Positions 1-10,947 of a stretch of 64,000 nt of DNA are shown one piece after another (position 1 is the stretch's first letter; each line of letters begins with the position of its first letter). This stretch comes from Allium sativum. Taxonomy: Eukaryota > Streptophyta > Magnoliopsida > Asparagales > Amaryllidaceae. The position numbers were made by a program, and so were the translations under genes. Under the pieces are notes generated by a model, which was not told the DNA's origin, did not search any database, and was given only the letters and a program-made list of their open reading frames with translations. Location of the stretch: NCBI GenBank assembly GCA_030737875.1, contig CM060920.1, forward strand, positions 483,444,861 to 483,508,860, read 5' to 3'.

Positions 1-1146
1 TTATCGGTAAAATTAATTACCATTTCACGTTCAAATCTAATTAAAGATTTAACTATCGCATTGGAGCAAAATTGGTGGTACTCCATTCTCGATCACCTTT
101 CAGATTGGATAATTTAAATTATCAATCCACATTTTTAATCTAATTAAAGATTCATTAAAACTCCACTTAGTTTTAATCTTCACAAAAATCAATATTCTGT
201 CTTTAACTGGGTTAAAGAACCAATGTCTTCTAAAACACGATTCACGACAAACCCAAATCACATTTGATATTAAATACAAGGCTCTGAATAGAAAATATAT
301 CGGCTTATATTCAATATCAAATTCTGAAACCAACAAATATCGTATTGGAAATAACGATATAAAATATCTTTCAAATCCCCATAACAATATTTGTATAGTC
401 ACGAAATCCAACATCGAAATATCCCGAAGATAATTTCGATTCAGCTCCAGTCCAATCCACGTATTGGAAATTATCGATTATTTTCAAAATCACTTTCTAA
501 TTCAATTTATTTATTTTAAAAATAAATTGATTTCAATTCTAGTTCAAAACTAGTTCATTTCGATAAAAATCTATTTTTATCTTTTCAAATGTGGAATTTT
601 CCAGCCCAAATCTTTCCAATTCACATATTATAATTTTACACAAATTATAGATATTTTTAATAATTTTATCAAGGCCCGTACAGTCGATTTCCAACAACGG
701 CCATCGAACTGCACTTACAGCGACCTTTTTCGAATTTGATTTGGACATAATTCCAAATCCAACCGTTAGATTTCAAATTTCTAATATTCATTGGAAAGCT
801 CTTTTCGATACGAACCCAACGGTTCCGGGTTTAGGAGAATCCGACGGTCGGATCTCCCGCAATGTCCGTTTGAAATAAATGGTCGAAATTCACGAACTAC
901 CGCGGCGCGGCGCGTTCTATTCAGGCCATTATATATATAATATATATATTATATATTTCGTCGATTTCCTTTTAAAACGAATTTTATAAATCGTTTTAAA
1001 TTCGTTTCAAAACAATTTCAACTTCCTTTTCAATTCAAATCAAAATTGAATTCTTCTTTATAAATTCGTTTTAAAATTCATTTCTATTCAATTCAAATTT
1101 CAATTCAATTTGAATTCATTTCAATTCGCTTTCAAATCCATTTGAA

Positions 1147-1385
1147 TTCGTTTTCACTTCAATTCATTTCGAAATCGTTTTCACTTCAATTCATTTAGAA
1201 ATCGTTTTCAATTCAATTCATTTCGAAATCGTTTTCAATTCAATTCATTTCGAAATCGTTTTCAATTCAATTCATTTCGAAATCGTTTTCAATTCAATTC
1301 ATTTCGAAATCGTTTTCAACTCAATTCATTTCGAAATCGTTTTCAATTCAATTCATTTCGAAATTGTTTTCAATTCAATTTAATT
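1147..1385. repeat. 27-bp tandem repeat, about 8.5 copies, in LTR H
   Basis: The unit ATCGTTTTCAATTCAATTCA + TTTCGAA recurs at 1174, 1201, 1228, 1255, 1282, 1309, 1336 and 1363, exactly 27 bases apart, with few changes between central copies. The surrounding 1000-1560 is low-complexity TTCAATT/GAATT sequence from which the array probably arose. Confidence 0.9.
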
Positions 1386-3062
1386 CAATTTGAATTCATC
1401 TCTATTTTATTCGAATTCAAATTCACTTTCTATTCAATTCGAATCGAATTCATTTTCTATTCGATTCGAATTCATTTCAAATTGATTCAATAAAATTTCC
1501 ATTTGGATTTTAATCTAATTCAATTTGAATTTCCTTTCAAAATATTAAATTTTGAAATCACTTTTCAATATTCATTATAAAACGAATAAAATCGATATAA
1601 ACATCGTTCGCGTCAAAATAACGCATCTCTAATCAACACGGCTTTATATTTCAATAATTCGTTATTCTATTCAACAAATGAATACTTGTTCTATTCAACA
1701 CATGAATCTATATTTATTTCAACACACGACTAATCTCAACACATGAGTACTGTCGACACATCACTATTTTTGTTATGTAAAATATTTTATAAAACTATGG
1801 TATCTATCGTTTGATTTTTAATTAGACTTCTACTGGGAAGTAGTTCTAATTTTAAATATGATAAAGATGTAAATTTTTATTATATAAAATATTTCACTCA
1901 ACACATGAACATCGTCAACACATGACTATTTTTATATTCAACACATGAATTTTCTTTTATAATATTCATTATTTTCCCGATTTGGAATGAGGCCCAATCA
2001 ATCACCATATAACGTTAATTATATGGATTCCATACAACACATGTATTTAATAGCATTAATAAACAATCAACCATCAACCAAAGTGCACTACGCTGTATAA
2101 GCATCAAATATAGATATCTAACGCTTATAACAGCCTGTCAATCAAACGATCGACATATTTAATCAATCAGGATGAGTGAACTTCAAATTTCATCCCAACA
2201 CCCGTGTGGGGTTTCAAACAATCAAACACAGATTTTATTTGTGCAGTTGGGTGATGTGTAAAATTTATCATCCCAATCAATGTCCTTCAAATCAGTGTAC
2301 ATAAACAAACCGTCCGGTTTGTAAATGAATATTTTATTTATTCACTTTCACGTTAAAAATTATATTTTTAACGATAAAATATTCTATTTCAACACATGAA
2401 TTTCTATTCATTTCATTTACACAATAAAAATGATATTTTTATTTTTCTAACCTATTTTAGAAAATTTCGGCGGCATAACGGCACGATACTAGAAACGGGA
2501 CGAGGCCTAGCCTTATCCCCGGTCTAGTGAAGGCCCACGCCATTCACACATCAATCAAATCAATTTCAATTCACCAAACAATTCAAATTTCAATCAATTA
2601 GACTAACCAACTACACAACCAAACAATTTAACAAACAAGCCATCCATGGTCTGTGGATGACGGGTGTCGGGTGCTACTAAGCACCGTCTACATCCTAGTA
2701 TATATATATAACTAGAGAAAGAATTTTTAGAGTGAGAAGTTCTCACCGAAAGCTATCCAAGCTCCACGGCACTTCATTTATAGAAATCTTCTTCGTTATC
2801 CCATCTTCGTCATCTTCGTTGCCCGTAGTCACTATATACATAAAAATCACATTTTTATATTTTGATGTCTTTAAAATAAAAAACACATTTTTATTTGTTC
2901 GTTTTCAATTTAAAATCATATTTTTATAATCACTTCATATATTTAAAAATCGAATTTTTACTATGCTATTCAATATATAAAAATCATATTTTTACTATCA
3001 CGCTCTATGGATAAAAATTCTATTTCTACATTGCTACTATATAGATAAAAATTCCATTTCAA

Positions 3063-3180
3063 AAATATAGATTTCGCCCTTATAAAAATATAGATTTCGC
3101 CTTTATAAAAATAAGGTTTTCGCCTTTATAAAAATAAAGTTTTCGCCTTTATAAAAATAAAGTTTTCATCATTATAAAAA
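3063..3180. repeat. 23-bp tandem repeat (TTTCGCC-TTTATAAAAATA), about 5 copies
   Basis: Five near-identical units containing TTTCGCCTTTATAAAAATA follow one another. They lie in a longer zone (2830-3400) where short blocks of AAAATCATATTTTTA recur irregularly; the same block recurs in element I (25140-25770), so both are parts of one LTR family. Confidence 0.8.
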
Positions 3181-3624
3181 TTACCACTCTATCTCAACGT
3201 ATATAAAATAAAAATCAGATTTTTATTTCGCTACATATACAAAGATGATATTTTTATATTCTCTATCCTATAAAGATTATATTTTTAATACTTTAAAAAT
3301 ATAAAAATCATATTTTTAATATTTCTATATAGTAAAGATTATATTTTTAATACTTTAAAAATATAAAAATCATATTTTTACTTCTTCTACTCAATAAAAA
3401 TTCCGTCTTTTCTATTTTAAAATTCAAACCTTTCTCTTTTTAAAGTTTAAATCTTTTTCTATTTAAAGTTTAAATCTTTTTCTATTTAAAATCAAAAAAA
3501 AAAAATCAGTTTTTAAATCCTAAAAAAAAAAATCAGTTTAAAAATAAATAAATAAAATCAGTTTAAAAATAAATAAAAAAATCAGTCTAAAAATAAATAA
3601 ATAAAATCAGTCTTAAACTTACAG

Positions 3625-3870
3625 GGGGGGGGGGGGCAGTGGCGGACTTCGCTGGAGGGGGCGGTGGTTGGTGGCGCTCGGCGTGGAGGAGGGCGTTGCG
3701 GTGGGTTCAGGCGGTTCGGGGTTCGAAGGGGTAACGACGGGTTTCTTCGTGGAGTTAGGGTTTGGGGGGGGGGCTGTAGGGTTCGAACGGAGGGAGGGAA
3801 GAGGAGGAGGCGTCGGTGGCGGAGGGCGGTGGGTGGCAGTCGCGTCGGCGGTGGAATAGCGGGGGGGCGA
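3625..3870 (-). other. G-rich (plus) / C-rich (minus) leader block of LTR H
   Basis: A run of 13 G (3625-3637) is followed by about 230 bases rich in GGGG, GGCGG and GGTGG on the plus strand, in sharp contrast with the AT-rich surroundings. It lies just downstream (minus sense) of the TATA-like stretch, at the same place as the GC-rich leader of element I (24110-24260). Open frames occur on both strands here, but they follow from GC richness and are not supported as genes. A telobox-like TTAGGGTTT lies at 3755-3763. Confidence 0.6.
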
Positions 3871-4861
3871 GATCGATTTGGATGCATTTTCTTTTTTTCC
3901 TTTTTTTTTATTCTTCCTGAATGAAAACGAGAAGAGGGGGGGTTATATGAAAAATATATATATATAATTATTTTATTTTATTTTATTTTATCCCAAGGAG
4001 TTGACTTTTTATTCGACTTCGAAACGAGGCCCACCGACTGTCGCCCATAGCGTTTCACCCCCATTCCAAACACAATGGGATATGCCTCGCAAGCTGATTC
4101 GGCTGTTACAATCAGTTTTCGTTAAATTTACATTTAAATCACTATATTGAATTTTAAACGTACATTTCAAATTACCGGGGTCACATACTAACTAGAAAAA
4201 TTCCAGAAAAATATTTTCTAGCTTCGTATTGACGATACGGTCCTAACAAAACTAGTTTCGTCGAATTCTGAGACCGTTGGAAAAATGGCCAATTTCCAGT
4301 CGATTAAAATCAACTAAAACTGGTCAATCGCGTTTTCCTATGCCACGCTCACATATTGATTCGAAAAATTATGAAATTTGAAACCTAGCAATAACTTGAC
4401 ACTGCGGATCCAACCAAAGTGGTTTCGTCGAAATCCGAGGTCGTTTGCAAAATGTCCATTTTTAAGGGCCTGAATTCCATAGCGACTATTCATAATTTTC
4501 AACTGGACATATCTTTTGATTCCCGCCATGAAATCTCAATTTGTCGGATTCGCTGGAAAGATATCATCAATTAGGTCCCATTATTTTTGGTTTCACTAAA
4601 ATCCAGATTGTTTTGCACCCGGTACATTCAATTGAAGTTTGAAATCGAATTATCGAACTACCGCGCCATTTTCAATTCTATTTATAATTTATATATAAAT
4701 ATTTATATTCTAACGACGACGTATATAATATATACGTCGAATTCTATTCAAAATAAATTTCTCGTCGATTTTATTTAAAATAATCTATTTTAAATGTTCA
4801 AAATTCACTAAAATTGCCAAAATAAAAATTTTAAACTGGCCCAGATTTTCGGGTTATTACA

Positions 4862-4933
4862 TACACTGATTGATGAATGAATATCCACTTTCTCCTCCTC
4901 TAATGGCTTTCTTATTGTATATTATTTACAACA
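4862..4933 (+). repeat. 3' remnant of the Copia 5' LTR
   Basis: Matches 10870-10947 of the 3' LTR almost base for base, including CACTGATTGATGAATGAATA and TATTATTTACAACA; the 3' LTR has about seven extra bases. The first ~125 bases of the LTR are missing, as expected if H interrupted it. The following TGTTATCGGCACGACGCTC (4934 onward) is at the primer-binding position; I do not assign a tRNA. Confidence 0.8.
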
Positions 4934-5287
4934 TGTTATCGGCACGACGCTCTATTAGAGCTATTGTTTGAAATATTCTAGACCTATATTTATGTATCTA
5001 CCATGTAAGTTATTTTTTTTTAATGTTTTAAATTCATATAGATCTACATAAATGAACTTGTTGTATCTTCTGCTTAGATGTGATCCATATTTCTAGATCT
5101 CTTCTCTTTTTCAGTTTTTGTAGATCTAGATTCTATTTTAGTGGATCTGACTTTTTAGATCTAATTATCTATTCTAATCCTACATATGTGTAGATATATT
5201 CTTTCAATTCTTTGCGGATCTAATTTTGAGTTTCCAAATCCAAATGGAGATTTGATTATATATGTATTGTTTAAATTATCGATGATG

Positions 5288-5361
5288 TAGAGGCATATCT
5301 AGTTTTATCCTTTCTGATCTATTGTAGAGGCATATCTAGTTTTATCCTTTCCGATCTACTA
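5288..5361. repeat. 37-bp direct repeat, two copies
   Basis: TAGAGGCATATCTAGTTTTA starts at 5288 and again at 5325, followed in both by TCCTTT(C/T)CGATCT-like sequence. A local duplication in the Copia leader. Confidence 0.85.
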
Positions 5362-7212
5362 TTATTCTTCGTATGTGATTCCTTTGGATGGACTAAAGAT
5401 AAAATATCTCTTGAAAAAAATTATTTTTTTATGTATATCCAGCAGAATTATGGGTACAAAATATAATGATATAGTATTTAAATTCAATAGCAATATTTAT
5501 CACTGGAAGTGAGATTGAAAACTCATGATGTAAACAAATTAGGAACCTGAAGTTCATATGTAAATGACCTAAAGTTCATATGACATGAAGTTCATATACA
5601 ATTTTTTTTTAAATAAGGAACCTGAAGTTCATATGCAAATGAAGAACCTGAAGTTCATATGCAAATTAGAAAGATGAAACAAAAGCCCGAAGCTTTCTTA
5701 AAGGTTGTGACATAAAAAGATTGTACTTCCAAAAGAAGTTAAAAGAGACACACACATTATAATATGTGACAGAAACATTAGGTTCAATAGAAAATCTCTA
5801 AACATGTTTCATTTAACTGACATCTTTCATGTACAGTTTATTTTAACTGAATATCCTGAAGATATAGTATACATATTAATCTCTTGAAGAGATGTTTTAG
5901 AGATTTAATTTTATATAGCAAATCCAACATCCTAGATGAGATGGTAGAATTTTTTTTGTTGCATTGCAATTGCATAAGTAAAAGATTTGTTCCCTGAAGA
6001 AATATCATACACTCCAGAAGTAGTGATTTCTTTTCTCTCTTGAATCTTATTTTTAGTTAATGCACCTAATTTTGTTAATGTTTTTAAGGTTTGAATGTAT
6101 TTTTGTATATTGATATGACATTTCAATAGTTTGTATATATTTATCTCTAGAAGGGATAAGTTCATCCCAGAAGTGGTGATAACATAATATCTTTAGAGGA
6201 TATTTGTATATTTGGAAATGGTAAAATATCTCTAGAAGAGATTTGTTTATTTCAAAATAATAAATTAACTCCAGAAGAGATTTCTACAATTAAAGGCGAT
6301 AAATAGTTGTAAAAAAATATGTATTAAGACTCCATAAATGGTGTTTATGGAATATCCCAGGAGCGATATTATATTCTGATATGTCTATAAAAGAATCTAC
6401 ATTAAAATATTTTCAAATATCAAAGATGATGATGAAAATTTAATGACTAAAGAAAATATGCATCTCGAAGATCATATTAAGTTAAGATCTAAATATTGAT
6501 CTTAATTTTGCACATCGGAAGTGAATGCAAAAGTAATTTTTGTTATAAAAATGGAAAACTTAGAACCTGCAGTTTCTATGATGGTAAGAAGTAATTTTGA
6601 TATAAAAATAAAGATCTATATATGGTAGTATAATTTGAAACATGCAATTTTTTTGTTGTCGTGAATTTTATGTATAGATCTGCAAGTTTTTCGAATCATT
6701 CATATTAAAGAATGTAAAATTTCAGTTCTATAATTATGCATTTCTACTCAATCCTGAATCAGATATTATGCATGTATATGGTATTTTAGAAAATATGATT
6801 ATTGAGAATGCAGTACAACTATAAGTTGTTTATTTTAGTTTTGATCAATACTGTAGCTAGATCCAAATTTTGTTATGTTGTTTTAAGTCAAATTTATTTA
6901 TTTGATTCATATATTTAGATAGTATAATGGTTATTTCCATTACTTTTATAATAAATGCATTATATATATCGTTATGATAATATATATTGTATTATCATAT
7001 TATTATAAATGTATTAAAAGCATTGGCTATTGTAAGTTAAATGATGTATGTTTGTATTTGGAATAAGAATAAACATATGTATTATTATTCGATGTATTTA
7101 GCTAGTAATAACTAATGTTATGGAAGAAAGGCCAAAACCACAACCTGAAGTTGTTCAAGAAAATATTTATACTGGAAGTTGTATAACTCAAAGTCTTGGA
7201 ACTGAAGTCTTG

Positions 7213-7216
<4 letters not shown>

Positions 7217-7258
<42 letters not shown>
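7217..7258. repeat. (TA)n microsatellite
   Basis: About 21 uninterrupted TA units inside the Copia element; the short open frame across it is a by-product. Confidence 0.95.
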
Positions 7259-7260
<2 letters not shown>

Positions 7261-9050
7261 ATGTATATATATAAACATTTTTGGTAAAGTATACAAGTTT
7301 GAAATCTTGTCAATTAGCAAAAATGTAAAAGCTTCTAAATTAAAAGTATGTTACAAGATTGAGAACCAGAAGTTCATCATAAATTAATAAACTTGATATA
7401 CATATGTATGTGTATATATATGCATAGGAACTTGAAGTTCCTTAACCAATGAAGTTGAAATACTTCATAATTTAAAAGCTTGAAGTTTTATTGAAACTAT
7501 GTGAAATAATAACATTAATAAAATTGATATTCAAAGATTTCACAATTTTCAAAATGAGTTGTATCTTGCTTATATATTTATATTTACATATTATATTGGA
7601 GAATGAATTTTAACAACTCGAAGTTGTTATATATTTTATTTGAACCAGAAGTTCAACACAGTGGAACCAAAAGTTCAATACAGTTGAACCAGAAGTTCAA
7701 TACAGTTTAACAAACTTGAAATTATTTATATATAATTTGAAGCAGAAGTTCAATATGGATTAACAACTCGAAGTTGTTCATATATTTCATTTTAACCAGA
7801 AGTTCAATACAGTTCCAAATCAAATATTTTGGATATTATGAAACGATCTTTAAGATTCACGTTGACATTGCTTGATAAGCAAAAATTAATGATTGGAACA
7901 TTATAAAAATAAAATTGTTTTAAAAATCTATAACTTGAATGAGAAAGAATATGCAAAACAATTACATATGTAATACGTGGACGCACATATATACACATAT
8001 ATGTGATATTTAATTAACAACATGAAGTTGTTATGAACTCATATTATAATTTATGAAGCCGATTGACATCAATATTGAATGACATGAAGTCATGTGCATA
8101 TTCAGTTGATAGAAAATTCCTCTAAGTCATTCGATCATTGAAAGGGAATAAGCAATACAATATGAATGCATCTTATCAACTAGTAAGAGCATTATCCTCC
8201 TATAATTGAAATACATCTAATGTATTTGCTAGCTATGATGCTATAATGGATCAAAAATGAATCCAAAGTAGGTTTATTATTTAAAGTGACAATGTTTGTC
8301 AACATTGAGGGGGAGGATAAAGGAATCATTGATGTTAAATATTTGCTAACATACAGAATTATGCAAAGTATTAAGTAACTTGCATAAATTATCAATTATG
8401 TCCCTAATAGACCTTCTCCAATATACATTTGAATCCCCGAAGAATCAAATTGTATAAATCATAGCTGAAAATGTGGTATAAAAGTCAGTTCAAAATATCT
8501 TTGGAGTAAGTCATAAAGATGCCAAAAAAAGGAGGTGAGTGTTCCTTAAGAAACATTTAAGGGTACTTTGAAAGAAACCCATGACATGATTATCAAAATA
8601 ACCCAAGAAGTGGTCCAGGTACCTAAAGCATGATAAGTTTTGAGATCTCAATAAATTATGTATAGAACTGACAAGAAATAATCATCGATGATAAATTAAT
8701 AAATAATAAAGCACTTATATTTATAAATGGATTAAGAATCCCATATTAGAGAGAAACATGATTGGCCATCATGAAATTCTCCTAAATAAGATATATGGAC
8801 CTGTAGTCCATAAGATATGAACCTGTAGTTCATAAGATAAACATAGAAATATATATATAATGATTGAAGCACCATAGAGTGTCAACAACATGTTAAGTGC
8901 CATAAGCATTGTATTTTCAGAGATAATTGAATTGATTAAAGTGGTGGAAGTGTTTAAAACACTTATAATACCCTGAAGGTGTAAACGATGGAAGTATACA
9001 AATTCCAGAAGAATTTAAATAACTTTGGTAGTGATAAAGACAAAGAAATG

Positions 9051-9350
9051 TAGATTACAACACTCTTTTAAGTATTGTTGTGATGAAAATCTTGAAATAA
9101 TTCATGATGAGTAGATCACTTCCTGTTTTCAAGAATTGTTGTAACGAAACTCTTAATATCCATTGAAGTGGTAGTTGCGATATGCAAAACTTATTATATA
9201 ATATATAAATTCCTGAAGTACATAAATAACATTTGTTATTATAAAGGCTACCAAAAACATGGACGATAGATTACAACATCCTTCTAAGTATTGTTGTAAG
9301 GAAAATTTTGATATACTTCAAGGTGAGTAGATTACTTCCTGCTTAGTAAT
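9051..9350 (+). repeat. Diverged ~217-bp direct repeat in the Copia element
   Basis: TAGATTACAACA, then CTTNTAAGTATTGTTGT, then GATGAGTAGAT-ACTTCCTG, occurs at 9051-9135 and again from 9268, about 217 bases later. Between the copies are hairpins of the array. Suggests local duplication within the non-coding body. Confidence 0.6.
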
Positions 9351-9629
9351 GAAAGTTGTATTATTCATCAAATATATATTGAAATATGCAAGTCCGATTG
9401 AAACAGAAAATTACAAGCACCTGAAGTGTATTCATAAATGAATATTAGTATCATACAAATCACAAAAGGAAGGCATTTTAAATAAGAAAACATGCCTGAA
9501 GCACGGAAATGCACATGAAAATTTTAAAATAAAAAAACTTCATTAAGAAGTATTTGTAAGTAATTTGAGTTATTGAAAGAAGAATAAGAATTCAGAGGAA
9601 ATTATTAAATCAGGGGGAGCATCCAGAAG

Positions 9630-10640
9630 TATGATATAATGCACTCTTTCTCCTTAACTAAGTTTTTTCTACTGGATTTTCTTAGTAAGGTTTTAATGAG
9701 GCATGGGTCATGATCCAGAAGTATCAACCCAAAAGTAACATCCAAAAATGAGTTATAATGTACTCTTTTTTCTTATTTAAGATTTTTCCCACTGGTTTTT
9801 TCTTATTAAGGTTTTAACGAGGCATTACATTGATCCAGAAGTATCATACTACTTTTGATGTAGTAAATATGACATTTTATATTGCACTCTTTTTCCTTCA
9901 CTAAGATTTTTTCCATCGGGTTTATCTTAGTAAGGTTTTGACGTGGCACATTTTGATCCAGAAGTATCAAATATCTTTTGATGAAGTAAACTATTATTTA
10001 TGAAGAAGACAAAGCAGTTTGCATGATTCAGATTCAAGTGAATTATATCAAGGCTGATAGGATGGAGCAAATTTCTTCTAAATTTCTCTTCACACATGAA
10101 TGAAAGGATAACAAGAATGAGGAGAAACAAATTCAGTTCAAGAAAAGTGGGTAGATTTGTTCTCAAAGGCAATTTCCAAATCAACATTCCAGAAGATGAT
10201 GTACAAAATTGGCATCCGTCGACTACATCAATAGACTAATTGAATAATGAGTTATAAATAAGGGGGAGCATATAAAATTATGCTATAATGTACTCTTTTC
10301 CTTCACTAATATTTTTCCCACCGGGTTTTTGTTAGTAAGGTTTTTAATGAAGCATTATCTTGATCCTAAAGTATCAACCCTTATGGTAACATTGTAAACA
10401 TGTTATCTAAAGATGAAACAAAATTGCACTCTTTTCTTTGTTTATGATTTTTCCCACAGGGTTTTTCATAAAAGGTTTTTAATGAGGCACTGTTTTGATC
10501 CTGAAGAATCAAACTCTTTTAAAGAATATCATTTTAATATGATATTCATAATGTCAAACATTGTACTCTTTTTCTCTATCAAGGTTTTTCCCATTGGGTT
10601 TTCCTGATAGAATTTTGATAACAACAAACAATAGTTGTAT
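9630..10640 (+). repeat. Six 3'-terminal modules (CACTCTTT...CCCACTGGG...GAGGCA...GATCCAGAAGTATC)
   Basis: A 100-150 base module recurs at about 9641, 9762, 9884, 10290, 10425 and 10563. Each has T(G/A)(C/T)ACTCTTTT, a left arm, a constant TTTTTCCCANNGGGTTTTT centre, a right arm complementary to the left arm, then AAGGTTTTAA(C/T)GAGGCA. Copies 1 to 5 are followed by TGAT-CCAGAAGT-ATCA or a variant. Arms differ between copies but still pair (ACTAAG/CTTAGT, ACTAAGAT/ATCTTAGT, TTTATGA/TCATAAA, TCTATCA/TGATAGA). AGGGGGAG tracts (9612, 10260, 10660) look like repeated polypurine tracts. Typical plant Copia elements carry one such motif; the amplification here is unusual. Confidence 0.75.
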
Positions 10641-10739
10641 CGACTGAATGGACAATTATAAGGGGGAGTAATCATCATATTTTTTTTAAAGGGACAACTT
10701 CAAATTAGTAGAGCATTCAAGATTTTGAAGACGCATATT

Positions 10740-10749
10740 CAAGGGGGTG
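10740..10749 (+). promoter_or_regulatory. Polypurine tract of the Copia element
   Basis: CAAGGGGGTG lies directly before the 3' LTR start TGTTGTAA at 10750, the position expected for the plus-strand primer. Confidence 0.7.
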
Positions 10750-10947
10750 TGTTGTAATATATATGAGCGAATATGCTTTTGTCATATTTTGTTTAGTCCC
10801 ATATTGTGGGATAAGTTTTACTCTAAGCTCCCAAGCCTTTATATAAGGAGTTCATGTAATGTAAATAATGCACTGATTGATGAATGAATAAAAAGTATCC
10901 ACTTTCTCCTCCTCTAATGGTTTTCTTATTGTATATTATTTACAACA
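10750..10947 (+). repeat. Copia 3' LTR, 198 bp
   Basis: Begins TGTTGTAA and ends TTACAACA, an 8-base terminal inverted repeat. A TATA box (TTTATATAAGG, 10838-10848) lies in the middle, and the terminal 70 bases match 4862-4933. The following ATTTG (10948-10952) is the presumed target duplication; its partner is outside the window. Confidence 0.8.

Larger units (their letters stand above)
1..4861 (-). mobile_element. Giant LTR 'H' (left end outside window), inserted in the Copia 5' LTR
   Basis: Read on the minus strand it starts TGTAATAACCCG at 4861 and runs off the left edge. It is non-coding. Its first 900 bases on the minus strand match the start of element I (23014 onward): both have the GCGCGGTAGTTC-type motif, the 'GGGTGCAAAACAA' block, the 'GACGAAACCACTTT' block and a TATA-like stretch (about 3955-3970), followed by a GC-rich leader. 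No internal retroelement domain is seen. The next bases to the right (4862 onward) are the 3' part of a Copia LTR whose 5' part is missing here, so H probably landed in that LTR. It is therefore a solo LTR or the LTR edge of a larger element; the missing left end decides which. Confidence 0.7.
5500..9551 (+). other. Array of micro-hairpins: variable stems around a CNNGAAG core
   Basis: More than 25 short perfect inverted repeats share a 5-base loop and a closing C-G pair (core CNNGAAG or CNNGTAG), while the stems differ. Examples: TCAC-TGGAA-GTGA 5500-5512; GAAC-CTGAA-GTTC 5543, 5618 and 5644; AAAGC-CCGAA-GCTTT 5682-5696; ATATC-CTGAA-GATAT 5851-5865; ATCTC-TTGAA-GAGAT 5879-5893; ATCTC-TAGAA-GAGAT 6228-6242; ACAAC-CTGAA-GTTGT 7140-7154; AGGAAC-TTGAA-GTTCCT 7426-7442; TAACAAC-TCGAA-GTTGTTA 7611-7629; TTGAAC-CAGAA-GTTCAA 7640 and 7684; TAACAAC-ATGAA-GTTGTTA 8015-8033; ATGAC-ATGAA-GTCAT 8079-8093; TATGGAC-CTGTA-GTCCATA 8794-8812; TATGAAC-CTGTA-GTTCATA 8816-8834; AAATTC-CAGAA-GAATTT 9000-9016; CAC-CTGAA-GTG 9419-9429; TGC-CTGAA-GCA 9493-9503. 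Longer hairpins with other loops are mixed in (6331-6351, 6482-6505, 7449-7468, 8948-8964, 9430-9445). Function unknown. Confidence 0.75.
4862..10947 (+). mobile_element. Copia-type LTR element, non-coding (5' LTR truncated by H)
   Basis: A short 3' LTR (10750-10947, TGTTGTAA to TTACAACA) is preceded by a purine tract. The last 70 bases of the same LTR recur at 4862-4933 and are followed by a leader. The internal 5.8 kb has no recognisable gag, integrase, reverse transcriptase or RNase H frame. It is AT-rich and packed with short hairpins (see separate entry). The 3' part carries AGGGGGAG tracts and the repeated TTTTTCCCACTGGGTTTT motif that I associate with the 3' untranslated part of plant Copia elements. 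I infer a non-autonomous or deeply decayed Copia element; the Copia label rests on the LTR style and the 3' motif, not on protein. Confidence 0.65.

Noticed and set aside
3582..3924. Pro/Arg-rich and Gly/Arg-rich open frames on both strands
   Set aside because: Overlapping frames on both strands of a GC-rich low-complexity block with G runs; no domain or conservation support.
8641..8650. Perfect palindrome TGAGATCTCA
   Set aside because: A single 10-base palindrome is expected by chance in a window this size and has no supporting context.
5500..9551. Heat-shock-element reading of the GAAC-CAGAA-GTTC words
   Set aside because: Heat-shock elements need alternating GAA and TTC every five bases; here the spacing differs and stems without GAA/TTC show the same loop.
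4862..10947. Endogenous pararetrovirus or coding Copia element
   Set aside because: No reverse transcriptase, integrase, coat or movement protein motif could be read in any frame; LTRs and purine tracts point to a non-coding LTR element.
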